The translations under genes and the position numbers were made by a program. Positions 54,064 to 63,874 of a stretch of 64,000 nt of DNA are shown here, in pieces (the stretch's first letter is position 1; every line of letters begins with the position of its first letter). The notes under the pieces are model-generated. The model made no database searches. It saw nothing but the letters and a program-made list of their open reading frames with translations, and was not told the origin of the DNA. The stretch is from Acinetobacter portensis (GTDB taxonomy: Bacteria > Pseudomonadota > Gammaproteobacteria > Pseudomonadales > Moraxellaceae), in NCBI RefSeq assembly GCF_023158935.1, contig NZ_CP096120.1, forward strand, positions 62,001 to 126,000. Reading direction: 5' to 3'.

Positions 54064-55008
54064 ATGCGCGTACTTGTTGTGATGGATCCCATCGAAAATG
54101 TAAATCTAAAAAAAGACTCATCTATGGCAATGCTTTGGGCGGCAGCTCGACGTGGTCATGAACTAGGTTATGCATTACAACAAGATTTATATATTGACCA
54201 AGGTAAAGCATTTGGTCTTATTTCGCCTTTAAACGTATTTGAAGATTACAACCATTACTATGAGCTGGGTGAAAAACAAAAAGAATCGATTGCTGCGTAC
54301 GATGTTGTACTTATGCGTAAAGATCCACCATTCGATATGAACTTTGTTTATACCACGTATATTTTAGAACAAGCAGAACGAGAAGGCGCTTGGATTATTA
54401 ACAAACCACAAAGCCTACGTGACTGTAATGAAAAGCTCTTTGCAACACAGTTCCCAGAGCTTCAAGTACCAACATTAGTTACGTCGCAACAAAGCCTAAT
54501 TCGTGAATTTATTGCAGAACATAAAGATGTGATTGTAAAACCACTAGATGGCATGGGTGGAACAGGTATTTTTCGTTTAACAATAGATGGTGCAAATACA
54601 GGCTCTACGCTTGAAATGCTCACAGAAATGGGACAACAGCCAATTATGGCACAGCGTTATATTCCTGAAATTGTAGATGGTGATAAACGCATTCTTATAG
54701 TGAATGGAGAGCCTGTACCTTACTGCCTAGCACGTATTCCACAAAATGGTGAAACACGTGGAAACTTGGCGGCAGGCGGTCGTGGTGAAGCACGACCACT
54801 GACTGAAAATGACAAAGCAATTGCGGCAAAAGTAGGGCCTTTCTTAAAAGAAAAAGGCTTGATATTTGTGGGTTTAGATGTCATTGGTAACTATGTGACA
54901 GAAATTAATGTAACAAGCCCAACGTGTATTCGTGAAATTGATGCAGCATTTGGTACATCTATTGCCGACGATTTATTTGATGTTTTAGAAGCGGGTTTAA
55001 TCAAATAA
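54064..55008 (+). CDS. gshB: Glutathione synthetase
   Basis: Adds glycine to gamma-glutamylcysteine. The 314-residue ATP-grasp protein has MRVLVVMDPIENVNLKKDSSMAMLWAA, DVVLMRKDPPFDMNFVYTTYILE, VKPLDGMGGTGIFRL (the ATP-binding loop) and YVTEINVTSPTCIREID at the C-terminus. ATG 54064 with AGAG upstream. Single gene with its own terminator. Confidence 0.97.
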   Translation: MRVLVVMDPIENVNLKKDSSMAMLWAAARRGHELGYALQQDLYIDQGKAFGLISPLNVFEDYNHYYELGEKQKESIAAYDVVLMRKDPPFDMNFVYTTYILEQAEREGAWIINKPQSLRDCNEKLFATQFPELQVPTLVTSQQSLIREFIAEHKDVIVKPLDGMGGTGIFRLTIDGANTGSTLEMLTEMGQQPIMAQRYIPEIVDGDKRILIVNGEPVPYCLARIPQNGETRGNLAAGGRGEARPLTENDKAIAAKVGPFLKEKGLIFVGLDVIGNYVTEINVTSPTCIREIDAAFGTSIADDLFDVLEAGLIK

Positions 55009-55023
55009 TTTTAAGGTAGATTT

Positions 55024-55050
55024 AAAAAGAGCCTCAAATGGGGCTCTTTT
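55024..55050. terminator. Bidirectional terminator
   Basis: Stem AAAAGAGCC/GGCTCTTTT between gshB and the convergent MFS gene; its right edge touches the MFS stop codon at 55049. Confidence 0.85.
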
Positions 55051-56245
55051 ATTTCGCATAGCGTTTAAAAAATAAAGACATCACAAACAAACCTAATAAG
55101 CAAAGTAACGATGTCACGATACTCATACTTGCCCATGTGTGTGTTGCTGAAACAAAAGCAGCACTGAAAAGAGGAATAAAAAATTGTGCAGAGGCAGAGC
55201 ATTGAAGTAGTAGGCCTACACTTGCCGCCGCTGCATTGATATGAGGAGTATAGTGTAGTGTCATTGATAAGATTGTGGTTGGAATTACACCACCAATCAT
55301 TGAAAATAAAACAGCACTTAAAAACTGTATTTCAAAAGCTAACCAGCTATTTGTTGTGAACGTTAGAATACTGGTAATAAACATACCAATAAATCCAATA
55401 ATTAATAGTTTTTGTGTTGTCCAACCTTTTTGCAACAGCATGCCTGCACCAAATGTTCCGCCTAAATTGGCTAAAACAACAAGTGATACAAGTAAACCTG
55501 CTGTTTTTAAACTCAAACCATTCTCTACATAAATACTTGGTAAAAATCCTGTAACAGCAATCCACTGGCTTGTATAGCATGCAAATGCGATCGCTAAACA
55601 AATTATAGGAGGGTGTGTAAGGGTGATACGAATAATTTGCCAAAGACTATCTTGAGCTGCGGGTACAGGAGATTTTATGGTTTGAGGGGAATGATCAATA
55701 TTTAAAAATAGTTGAATGATGAGCGCAATAACAAAGCAAGAGATACCTAAAATGACCCAAATAGTTTGCCAAGTTAAATATTCTAAAAGTAAGGGAATTG
55801 TAAATACTGCGAAACTAATGCCAAGCCCCATATAAGAACTCCAAAGTCCCATTTTGAAACTGATGGTTTCTGGCTTGCTAATGCGCTTTAAAATTGCAGG
55901 CGCACAAAGAGAAATAGTTAAAAAACCAATACCTTCGATAAATCTAAAAAAATAAAGTAAAGCAACAGTATCAAGCCAAGGACCTGCAAGGCTACTTAAA
56001 CCCATAATAATTAAGGCCAAAATCAAACAGCGTTTTAAACCTAATTTTTCGGAAAATGCACCTATACTCAAGGCAAATAACATACCCGCACCTTGAACAA
56101 TAGATAAAGATAAACCTGCTTGAGTGAGTGTTAAGTTTAAATCCTTTTGCAAAATGGGGAGGACAACCGATAATTTCCCCATATGAATGGCAGCTAAATA
56201 GCCAGCTAAAATAACCCATAAATCCCGTATTGATAACTTAGACAT
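55049..56245 (-). CDS. MFS transporter, CynX/NimT-like
   Basis: From ATG 56245 (CGGAAG upstream) it is 398 residues; the open frame to 56305 is rejected. Twelve hydrophobic segments; the LSIVQGAGMLFALSIGAFSEKLGLKRCL loop is the MFS signature. GIGFLTISLCAPAILKRI and ASAQFFIPLFSAAFV resemble the cyanate/nitroimidazole group. The substrate is unknown. Confidence 0.85.
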   Translation of the reverse strand: MSKLSIRDLWVILAGYLAAIHMGKLSVVLPILQKDLNLTLTQAGLSLSIVQGAGMLFALSIGAFSEKLGLKRCLILALIIMGLSSLAGPWLDTVALLYFFRFIEGIGFLTISLCAPAILKRISKPETISFKMGLWSSYMGLGISFAVFTIPLLLEYLTWQTIWVILGISCFVIALIIQLFLNIDHSPQTIKSPVPAAQDSLWQIIRITLTHPPIICLAIAFACYTSQWIAVTGFLPSIYVENGLSLKTAGLLVSLVVLANLGGTFGAGMLLQKGWTTQKLLIIGFIGMFITSILTFTTNSWLAFEIQFLSAVLFSMIGGVIPTTILSMTLHYTPHINAAAASVGLLLQCSASAQFFIPLFSAAFVSATHTWASMSIVTSLLCLLGLFVMSLFFKRYAK

Positions 56246-56305
56246 GTGCTTCCGATGCATAACTTTAAGTGAGCAAAACTCTGCTAACTCATAAAGTAAA
56301 TACAA

Positions 56306-56668
56306 AGAAATAACATAAATAAGATAAAAGACTTATAGCCTTTACGGCTAAGCTTATTGGAAAAATATGCTAATGAAATAATAGACTGAACAGCATGAAC
56401 TATATGCAAATTTTGAAAATTCGTTGGTTTATATCAGAGCTAAGGGGGGAATCAAATACAAAGAAAAGTGAATGATATTTCACTTAAGTATAAGTAAAAA
56501 TACAGACCTGATAATAAATCTAGTTTAAACTTCAATAACTGTAGAAAAAAACGATAAACTGCTTGGTGAAAAAAAGTAAATAAACTTTCACGTACTATAC
56601 GTTTGTGATTACAATTGATAGCTTATAACGAATTTTCATTAGCCCCTATTAAGTTGAAGAATTAGACC
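56306..56668. other. 363-bp AT-rich divergent region before murG
   Basis: Holds the promoters of the MFS gene and of the murG cluster. TTGTGA (56603-56608) and TATAAC (56624-56629) could be a weak promoter with a short 15-bp spacer. No open frame was found. Confidence 0.3.
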
Positions 56669-57766
56669 GTGACCAACGCACAGAAAAAACAGCCTAAACA
56701 CGTCATGATGATGGCGGCAGGTACGGGTGGACATGTTTTCCCAGCACTTGCAGTTGCGAAAGAACTTCAGCAGCAAGGTGTGGAAGTTTCTTGGTTGGCA
56801 ACACCGTCTGGTATGGAAAATAGATTATTAAAAAATCAAGATATTCCAATTTATCAAATTGATATTCAAGGTGTGCGTGGTAATGGCTTACTTCGTAAAT
56901 TAGCAGCACCATTTAAAATATTAAAAGCCACTTTAAGTGCTATGCGTTATATGAAGCAGCTTAATGTTGAAGCTGTAGCTGGTTTTGGTGGATATGTTGC
57001 AGGTCCGGGTGGTTTGGCTGCGCGAGCGTTAGGAATTCCTGTCATTATTCATGAGCAGAACGCCGTAGCAGGTTTTACCAATACACAATTGTCGCGTATT
57101 TCAAAAACGGTATGTCAGGCATTTCCAAATACATTTGCTACAAATGAAAAAGTACAAACAACGGGAAATCCTGTTCGTAAAGAAATTACAGAAATTTTAA
57201 ATCCGTCTTGGCGTTACCAAGAACGTGAAAAAGCAGGCGAGCCATTACGTATTTTAATTGTAGGTGGATCGCTTGGTGCACAAGCTTTAAATGAGCGTGT
57301 GCCAGAAGCATTAAAACAGTTAAATGTGCCGTTAAATGTTTATCATCAGTGTGGTCAAAACCATGCTGAAACAACCCTTGCACGTTATGAAGGCAAGTCT
57401 GACCAATTGAATGTAGATGTACAACCATTTATTGAAAATATGGCAGAAGCGTACTCCAAAGCAGATTTAATTATTTGCCGTGCAGGTGCATTAACTGTAA
57501 CTGAAATTGCAACCGCAGGTGTTGCTGCTATTTTTGTACCATTGCCATCTGCTGTAGATGATCACCAGACTGCAAATGCAAAATTCTTAGCAAATAGCGG
57601 TGCAGCAAAAATTTGCCCGCAAGCAACATTAACATCAGAAAGTTTAAAAGAAATTTTAGCCCCGTTGATGAATCGCCAATTGTTGTCAGAAATGGCTACA
57701 AAAGCACGTCAACAGGCTCAACCAGATGCAACCCAACAAGTGGTTCGTTTAATTCAAGAATTGTAA
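56669..57766 (+). CDS. murG: UDP-GlcNAc:undecaprenyl-PP-MurNAc-pentapeptide transferase
   Basis: Makes lipid II at the inner face of the membrane. The 365 residues begin with MMMAAGTGGHVFPALAVAKEL (the first G loop), then GFGGYVAGPGG, the second half IVGGSLGAQALN, and CRAGALTVTEIATAGVAAIFVPLP, all hallmark MurG motifs. The start is GTG 56669, with GAAG upstream. First gene in this window of the dcw tail. Confidence 0.97.
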   Translation: MTNAQKKQPKHVMMMAAGTGGHVFPALAVAKELQQQGVEVSWLATPSGMENRLLKNQDIPIYQIDIQGVRGNGLLRKLAAPFKILKATLSAMRYMKQLNVEAVAGFGGYVAGPGGLAARALGIPVIIHEQNAVAGFTNTQLSRISKTVCQAFPNTFATNEKVQTTGNPVRKEITEILNPSWRYQEREKAGEPLRILIVGGSLGAQALNERVPEALKQLNVPLNVYHQCGQNHAETTLARYEGKSDQLNVDVQPFIENMAEAYSKADLIICRAGALTVTEIATAGVAAIFVPLPSAVDDHQTANAKFLANSGAAKICPQATLTSESLKEILAPLMNRQLLSEMATKARQQAQPDATQQVVRLIQEL

Positions 57767-57778
57767 TCCGAGAAAAAT

Positions 57779-59227
57779 ATGTCTCCATCTACACCAGCTG
57801 ATCAAGCTAAAAAGTTAATTAAAGTGCCTGAAATGCGCCGTATTAAACACATTCATTTTGTGGGTATTGGTGGTGCGGGGATGTGTGGTATCGCGGAAGT
57901 ATTAAAGAACCAAGGTTATAAAATTTCTGGTTCAGATATCAAAGCATCAAAAACAACAGCACAGCTTGAAGAAAACGGTATTAAAGTTTATATCGGTCAT
58001 GCGGCTGAAAATATTCAAAATGCCAATGTAATTGTTGTTTCAACTGCAATTGATCAGGAAAACCCTGAAATTAAAGCTGCAATTGAGTCACGCATTCCTT
58101 TAGTGCGTCGTGCTGAAATGCTTGGCGAACTTATGCGTTACCGTCATGGTATTGCGGTTGCAGGTACACATGGTAAAACTACAACAACAAGTTTAGTGAC
58201 TTGTATGTTGGCAGAAGAAAACCTAGATCCAACTTACGTGATTGGTGGTTTGCTTAACCGTACGGGTGTAAATGCTGCGTTAGGTGCGAGTCGTTTTATT
58301 GTGGCAGAGGCAGATGAGTCAGATGCATCATTCTTGCATTTACAGCCAATGGCAGCCATTGTGACAAACATTGATGCAGACCATATGGACACGTATGGCG
58401 GTAGCTTTGATGTATTAAAAGACACGTTTGTGACTTTCTTACAAAGACTTCCATTCTATGGTTTAGCTGTTGTATGCGGTGATGATGCAAATATTCGTGA
58501 AATTATGCCGCGTATTGGTCGTCCTGTACTCACTTACGGCTTTAACGAAGACAACGATATTCGTGCGGTAGATGTTGAACAGATTGGTATGCAATCGCAC
58601 TTTACAGTTTTGCGTAAAGACCGCGAGCCATTACGCGTAACCATTAATATGCCAGGTGCACATAACATCTTAAATTCATTGGCTGCAATTGGTATTGCAA
58701 CAGATGAAGGCGTTTCTGATGGTGCAATTTGTCGTGCTTTAGAAAGTTTTAGTGGTGTTGGTCGTCGTTTCCAAGTTCAAGGCGAATTTGAGTTAGATGG
58801 CGGTAGCGTGAAATTGGTAGATGATTACGGACATCATCCTAAAGAAGTTGAAGCAACCATTAAAGCTGCGCGTGCAAGTCATCCAGACCGTCGTTTGGTA
58901 ATGATGTTTCAACCGCACCGCTTTAGCCGAACACGTGATTGTTTCGACGACTTTGTAGATGTACTTTCACAAGTCGATCAACTTTTATTATTGGAAGTTT
59001 ATTCGGCAGGTGAAAAGCCAATTGTAGGAGCAGATAGTCGCTCATTGGCACGCAGTATTCGTTTGCGCGGTGAAGTTGAGCCAACGCTTATTGATCCTGT
59101 TGAAGGCAATATTCAAAACGTGATGAAAAATGTACTCAAGCCAGGCGACTTGTTATTAACACAAGGTGCGGGTAATGTTGGTGCAATTTCAATCGAACTT
59201 GTACAAAATAACTTATATTTAAAATAA
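57779..59227 (+). CDS. murC: UDP-N-acetylmuramate-L-alanine ligase
   Basis: Adds the first amino acid of the peptidoglycan stem. The 482 residues have [17 protein letters not shown] (nucleotide sugar site), the ATP P-loop [12 protein letters not shown], and [17 protein letters not shown] 57779, 12 bp after murG, so translationally close. Normal length. Confidence 0.97.
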   Translation: MSPSTPADQAKKLIKVPEMRRIKHIHFVGIGGAGMCGIAEVLKNQGYKISGSDIKASKTTAQLEENGIKVYIGHAAENIQNANVIVVSTAIDQENPEIKAAIESRIPLVRRAEMLGELMRYRHGIAVAGTHGKTTTTSLVTCMLAEENLDPTYVIGGLLNRTGVNAALGASRFIVAEADESDASFLHLQPMAAIVTNIDADHMDTYGGSFDVLKDTFVTFLQRLPFYGLAVVCGDDANIREIMPRIGRPVLTYGFNEDNDIRAVDVEQIGMQSHFTVLRKDREPLRVTINMPGAHNILNSLAAIGIATDEGVSDGAICRALESFSGVGRRFQVQGEFELDGGSVKLVDDYGHHPKEVEATIKAARASHPDRRLVMMFQPHRFSRTRDCFDDFVDVLSQVDQLLLLEVYSAGEKPIVGADSRSLARSIRLRGEVEPTLIDPVEGNIQNVMKNVLKPGDLLLTQGAGNVGAISIELVQNNLYLK

Positions 59228-59283
59228 TCTCGGAATGAGGTTTAAATTCAATTAAGTCATTTATAAAGTTTAAGGATATAAAC

Positions 59284-60213
59284 GTGTCTAATGCTTCGAA
59301 GTTCGGCAAAGTTGCCGTTTTATTAGGTGGGAAATCTGCCGAACGTGAGGTTTCTTTAAACAGTGGTAATGCTGTTCTAGAAGCTTTGCTTCGTTCAGGT
59401 GTGAATGCTGAGGGTTTTGACCCTAAAGATCGTAGCGTAACTGAATTAGTAAACTACGATCGCGCGTTTATTGTTTTGCATGGTCGCGGCGGCGAAGATG
59501 GTCAAATCCAAGGTGCGCTTGAATGGCTTGGTTTACCTTATACAGGTACAGGTGTTCAAGGTTCAGCAATTGGGATGGATAAAGTAAAGACCAAGCAAAT
59601 TTGGCAAGGTTCAGAACTTCCAACAGCACCATATCGCATTGTGACTAAAGATTCCGATTTACAAGAAGTTGTAGATTCAATTGGTTTGCCATTTATTATT
59701 AAGCCTGTTCATGAAGGCTCAAGTATTGGTATGAGCAAAGTTGAAAAAATTGAAGACTTTGCAGAAGCGATTGAAAAAGCAACAGAACATGATGCAGTTG
59801 TTATGGCTGAAAAATGGATTACAGGTCGTGAATTTACCATTGTAATTCTAAATGGTCAGGCACTTCCTGTAATTCGTTTAGAGCCACCTAAAGATGTAGC
59901 TTTCTACGATTACGATGCTAAATATAGTCGTGATGATGTTCAATACGGTATTCCTTGTGGCTTAACAGAGTCAGAAGAAAAACAACTTCAAGCATTATGC
60001 TTACGTGCATTCCAAGCAGTTGGTGCAAGTGGTTGGGGCCGTATTGATGCAATGCAAGATGAACAAGGTAACTTCTGGCTATTAGAAGTAAATACAGTTC
60101 CAGGTATGACAAGTCATTCATTAGTTCCTAAAGCTGCTCAAGCAGTGGGGTATAGCTTTGATGAATTATGTGTTGTTATTCTTGAGCAAACATTGACGGA
60201 AGCGACTCACTAA
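59284..60213 (+). CDS. ddlB: D-alanine-D-alanine ligase
   Basis: Makes the D-Ala-D-Ala dipeptide. The 309-residue ATP-grasp enzyme has VLLGGKSAEREVSLNSG, GRGGEDGQIQGALEWLGLPYTG, KPVHEGSSIGMSKV and LLEVNTVPGMTSHSLVPKAA. The start is GTG 59284, with AAGGA 7 bp upstream. Lies between murC and ftsQ, the ddlB place of the dcw cluster. Confidence 0.97.
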   Translation: MSNASKFGKVAVLLGGKSAEREVSLNSGNAVLEALLRSGVNAEGFDPKDRSVTELVNYDRAFIVLHGRGGEDGQIQGALEWLGLPYTGTGVQGSAIGMDKVKTKQIWQGSELPTAPYRIVTKDSDLQEVVDSIGLPFIIKPVHEGSSIGMSKVEKIEDFAEAIEKATEHDAVVMAEKWITGREFTIVILNGQALPVIRLEPPKDVAFYDYDAKYSRDDVQYGIPCGLTESEEKQLQALCLRAFQAVGASGWGRIDAMQDEQGNFWLLEVNTVPGMTSHSLVPKAAQAVGYSFDELCVVILEQTLTEATH

Positions 60214-60216
60214 ATT

Positions 60217-61071
60217 ATGGCTAAATTACCAGCCTCTATGCGTCGCAAAAAAGCCGCAATTACATCTATACATGACAAGCCTCTTACTGCGAAAGAAAAA
60301 CTTTCGAATATCGGTGGGTGGCTACTATTGTGTGTGGCTGTTGTTGTTTTGGTGGTTGGTATATTTGGACTTTATAAAGTTATTACAGATGGTCAAGTTG
60401 CACGACTAGATGTTGTAGGTACGACATCTAGCGTAGAACAAAAACAAATATTTACCCATGTTTCACCTGTTGTGAAAGATAATTATTTCACATCGGACTT
60501 AAAAGAAATTCGAGATAAAACACTTGAGTTATCTTGGGTGGATCGAGTAGTTGTTTCTCGATTATGGCCCAACTCAATTCGAGTTCGTGTAATGCCAAAA
60601 CAAGCGATTGCACGTTGGGGAACAGGGCGACTACTCAGTGATGGTGGTGATGTATTTACAGAAGTTGTTGTAAAAAATCATCAAAATTTGCCGCTTTTAC
60701 ATGGTCCAACACATCAGTCTAAAATGATGATGCGTCGATATAATGAGATTAATCAATTATTTTTACCAGCAAATATGCGATTAAAAGAATTATACTTAAC
60801 AGATCGCATGACATGGTTTATGCAGTTTGATTCAGGTTTACGTGTTATTGTTGACCAAGATCAAATGATGAGTAAACTGCAAAGATTAAGCTATTTGGCT
60901 CAGAATGATTTAAAGCCAACATGGGATAGAGTTTCTGCTATCGATTTACGCTACAGAAATGGTTTAGCGATTCAATGGAAAAATTCAGTTGCACCTTATA
61001 TTGCAAATGGACATTTTGTTGTAACGATTAGTGATAAAAGCATTGCAGGCGAAGTCACTGCGAAGCCATAA
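60217..61071 (+). CDS. ftsQ: Cell division protein FtsQ
   Basis: A 284-residue bitopic division protein: basic cytoplasmic tail (MAKLPASMRRKKAA), one membrane helix (about residues 31-53), a periplasmic POTRA domain starting VARLDVVGTTSSVEQKQI, then the beta domain (GLRVIVDQDQMMSKLQRLSYL). It recruits FtsB and FtsL. Starts 3 bp after ddlB. Confidence 0.93.
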   Translation: MAKLPASMRRKKAAITSIHDKPLTAKEKLSNIGGWLLLCVAVVVLVVGIFGLYKVITDGQVARLDVVGTTSSVEQKQIFTHVSPVVKDNYFTSDLKEIRDKTLELSWVDRVVVSRLWPNSIRVRVMPKQAIARWGTGRLLSDGGDVFTEVVVKNHQNLPLLHGPTHQSKMMMRRYNEINQLFLPANMRLKELYLTDRMTWFMQFDSGLRVIVDQDQMMSKLQRLSYLAQNDLKPTWDRVSAIDLRYRNGLAIQWKNSVAPYIANGHFVVTISDKSIAGEVTAKP

Positions 61072-61098
61072 TAATAGGCTTTAAAATATAGGCTTTTT
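61063..61098 (+). terminator. Possible weak terminator or attenuator between ftsQ and ftsA
   Basis: AAGCC at the ftsQ 3' end (61063-61067) can pair with either of two GGCTT copies (61077-61081 and 61091-61095), the second followed by T6. The stem is short (5 bp), so any termination would be partial. Confidence 0.3.
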
Positions 61099-61140
61099 TG
61101 CCAAAAATTAAACATTCACAAGTAATGGTAGTAATAAATA

Positions 61141-62403
61141 ATGAATGAAGCTGTTCCCTCGGTTGTTGCGATAGACATTGGGACACACAAAGTTTCAGTT
61201 TTGATTGGTAAGGTACATGCGCCGGATAACATCCAAGTTATTGGGATGGCAACCGCTCGTAACCGAGGCATGAATAAAGGGAAAATTGTAAGTCTCGACA
61301 AAGTCGTTACAGCAATTAAAAACGCAGTGCAAGAAGCTGAAGATATGGCCGAATGCCGTATTCACTCGGCTTGGATTTCTATTCCAAGTGCCGAATTGAA
61401 AAGCTATTATGCTTCTGGTCGTACGCCAATTGATAATCATGACCATACAATTACAACAAGTGAAGTTGTGCGCGCTTTAGACTTAGCAAAAGCAAGCCAT
61501 TTAACGTCAGATCATTATTTAGTAAGTGCTGTTCCTTTGGGTTTCGATTTAGATGATGCAGGTGAGTGGGTGCAAAATCCAATTCGCATGTCTGCACATA
61601 GTATGACAGCGCATTATCAATTAATGATGATGCCTATTAGTGTTATGCAAAATCTTGATCGTGCCTTAAAAGGTGCCAATATTTTTGTAGAAAAAATGGT
61701 GGTTTCGAACCTTGCAACTGCAGAAGCATCATTATTAAAAGATGAAAAAGAATATGGTGTTTGCTTGGTTGATATTGGTGCAGGAACCACAAATTTAGCG
61801 GTTTATTTAGAAGGTCGTTTGGCATTAGCACACACGTTACAACGTGGTGGTGAAAATGTAACACGTGATATTGCAGCAGTACTGCAAACCTCTACTGAAG
61901 AAGCTGAACGTATTAAACTTTTATATGGTTGTGTCGATTTAAGCGTTGTTAAGCCAGATCACATGATTCAAATACAAGGTATTGATGGTCCGCAAACCAT
62001 TAGCCGTATTGAGCTATCAGAAATTATCATTGCTCGATATGAAGAAATATTTGCACAAATTCGTCATGAACTAGAAAAAAGTGGTGCAATTCATGGTTTA
62101 TATCATGGAGTTGTACTTGCTGGTGATGCTTGTCAAATTGAAGGTATGGTGAGTTTTGCACGTAGAGTATTAGGTGTTTCTGCTCATTTGGGCAATCCAC
62201 CACTTGAAGTAAAAGCAGATGATCAACATCAAGCAGCTTTACGTCGTTCACAATACATTACGGCTGCAGGTCTATTAATGTATAGTCAGACATATGCACA
62301 AGACACAATTGTTGAGCCTGAAGATACCGGCGAGCTTTCAGTATGGGGACGTGTAGGGCGAGCATGGTCAGGCTTAAATGAGAAGTTAAAATCAATTTTT
62401 TAG
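61141..62403 (+). CDS. ftsA: Cell division protein FtsA
   Basis: An actin-like ATPase that anchors FtsZ to the membrane. The 420 residues show VVAIDIGTHKVSVLIG (phosphate 1), CLVDIGAGTTNLAVY (phosphate 2) and VVLAGDACQIEGM (adenosine motif). The C-terminus (GRVGRAWSGLNEKLKSIF) is the amphipathic membrane-targeting helix. ATG 61141. Confidence 0.97.
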   Translation: MNEAVPSVVAIDIGTHKVSVLIGKVHAPDNIQVIGMATARNRGMNKGKIVSLDKVVTAIKNAVQEAEDMAECRIHSAWISIPSAELKSYYASGRTPIDNHDHTITTSEVVRALDLAKASHLTSDHYLVSAVPLGFDLDDAGEWVQNPIRMSAHSMTAHYQLMMMPISVMQNLDRALKGANIFVEKMVVSNLATAEASLLKDEKEYGVCLVDIGAGTTNLAVYLEGRLALAHTLQRGGENVTRDIAAVLQTSTEEAERIKLLYGCVDLSVVKPDHMIQIQGIDGPQTISRIELSEIIIARYEEIFAQIRHELEKSGAIHGLYHGVVLAGDACQIEGMVSFARRVLGVSAHLGNPPLEVKADDQHQAALRRSQYITAAGLLMYSQTYAQDTIVEPEDTGELSVWGRVGRAWSGLNEKLKSIF

Positions 62404-62561
62404 TTGAGTTTTTAGGGAATATTGTTAGGAAGTTGTATACAAAATAGCGAGCACTTGACAAGCTAAGCATTGAGCAGCATCCTAAAAACAATTTTTATTA
62501 AGATCAAGGCAGTATACGGGCTTAAGTCGCTGCCAATTATGAATTAGGAAATCTAAAGATC

Positions 62562-63749
62562 ATGGCATCATTTGAATTTTTTGAAGATGATCAAGCTGAT
62601 AATAACGGTCAAGCCCGCTTCACTGTGTTTGGTGTGGGTGGCGCTGGTGGTAATGCTGTACAGCATATGCTTGAGTCTGATATCCAAGGCGTAAAATTTG
62701 TTTGTGCAAATACAGACAAGCAAGCTTTGGATCGTATGAATTCGCAATTTAAAATTCAACTGGGCGAACAAAGCACACGCGGTTTAGGTGCGGGTGCAAA
62801 TCCACAAGTTGGTAAAGCCGCAGCGGAAGAAAGCCGAGAGCTTATTCGTCAGCAACTTGAAGGCACCGATATGGTGTTTGTTACTGCTGGTATGGGTGGT
62901 GGTACAGGTACAGGTGCTGCACCTGTTGTTGCTGAAATTGCTAAAGAAATGGGTATTTTGACTGTTGGTGTGGTAACTACACCGTTCAACTTTGAAGGTA
63001 AACGCCGTCTGCAATCTGCGGAAAAAGGTATTGAAGCTTTAGAGCAACACGTTGATTCTTTAATTATTATTCCAAACCAGCGCTTGCTTAAAGTATTCCG
63101 TGATATTTCAATGAAAGATGCTTATAAAAAAGCAGATGATGTATTGTTAAATGCGGTGCGTAGTATTTTCGATTTAGTTGTACGTCCTGGTCATATTAAC
63201 CTTGACTTCGCCGATTTGAAAACTGCAATGAGCACGCGTGGTTACGCAATGATGGGTGTTGGCTCAGGTCGTGGTGAAACACGTGCGCGTCAAGCTGCTG
63301 AACAAGCAATTCGTAGCCCATTACTCGATAACGTAACAATTATGAATGCCAAAGGTATTTTAATTAACGTAACGGGTGGTGACGATGTAACATTTGGTGA
63401 AATTGAAGAAATTACCGATGTTGTGAACCAAATTGCCGATCTTGATGAAGGTCAAGTATTCTACGGTACGGTATTTGATCCAGATGCACGTGATGAAATT
63501 AGTGTTACTGTTATTGCAACAGGCTTAACACGTAACTCTGCAGATTCGGTAGAACCTGTAAAGCGTTCAGTTGCACAAACACAGGTGTCTTCATCACATA
63601 TTGCTTCAACAGATGAAGATGATGTGCCTGCAATTCAACGTCAGCACAATGATGCGTCAACTTCTGCCAATACTTCAGGTGCTACGGGTACTGCTCGTCC
63701 AACGCCTATGAGTATTCAAGAATATCTTAAAAACCAACAACATAAGTAA
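62562..63749 (+). CDS. ftsZ: Cell division protein FtsZ
   Basis: Tubulin-like GTPase forming the Z ring. The 395 residues have VFGVGGAGGNAV, the GTP signature GMGGGTGTGAAPVVA, NVRSIFDLV-like NAVRSIFDLV, a flexible linker rich in Ser/Thr/Ala, and a conserved C-terminal peptide (RPTPMSIQEYLKNQ) that binds FtsA and ZipA. A 158-bp gap precedes ATG 62562, room for its own promoter. Confidence 0.98.
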   Translation: MASFEFFEDDQADNNGQARFTVFGVGGAGGNAVQHMLESDIQGVKFVCANTDKQALDRMNSQFKIQLGEQSTRGLGAGANPQVGKAAAEESRELIRQQLEGTDMVFVTAGMGGGTGTGAAPVVAEIAKEMGILTVGVVTTPFNFEGKRRLQSAEKGIEALEQHVDSLIIIPNQRLLKVFRDISMKDAYKKADDVLLNAVRSIFDLVVRPGHINLDFADLKTAMSTRGYAMMGVGSGRGETRARQAAEQAIRSPLLDNVTIMNAKGILINVTGGDDVTFGEIEEITDVVNQIADLDEGQVFYGTVFDPDARDEISVTVIATGLTRNSADSVEPVKRSVAQTQVSSSHIASTDEDDVPAIQRQHNDASTSANTSGATGTARPTPMSIQEYLKNQQHK

Positions 63750-63782
63750 TATCTAATGCTTGTTGTGTGAAGTGACTTCAAC

Positions 63783-63816
63783 AAAAAGGTAGCTAAACTG
63801 CTACCTTTTTGTTTTT
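63783..63816 (+). terminator. Terminator between ftsZ and lpxC
   Basis: Stem AAAAAGGTAGC/GCTACCTTTTT with a 6-base loop and T-run, 34 bp after the ftsZ stop. Confidence 0.9.
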
Positions 63817-63874
63817 TAAAAATGACTAAATATGCTAACGTATAGCTGTTTGATATATAGATGATTAGAGAAAC

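Noticed and set aside
62404..62561. TTGACA at about 62453 as an ftsZ promoter
   Set aside because: No acceptable -10 box lies 16-18 bp downstream; the promoter is plausible but not identifiable by eye.
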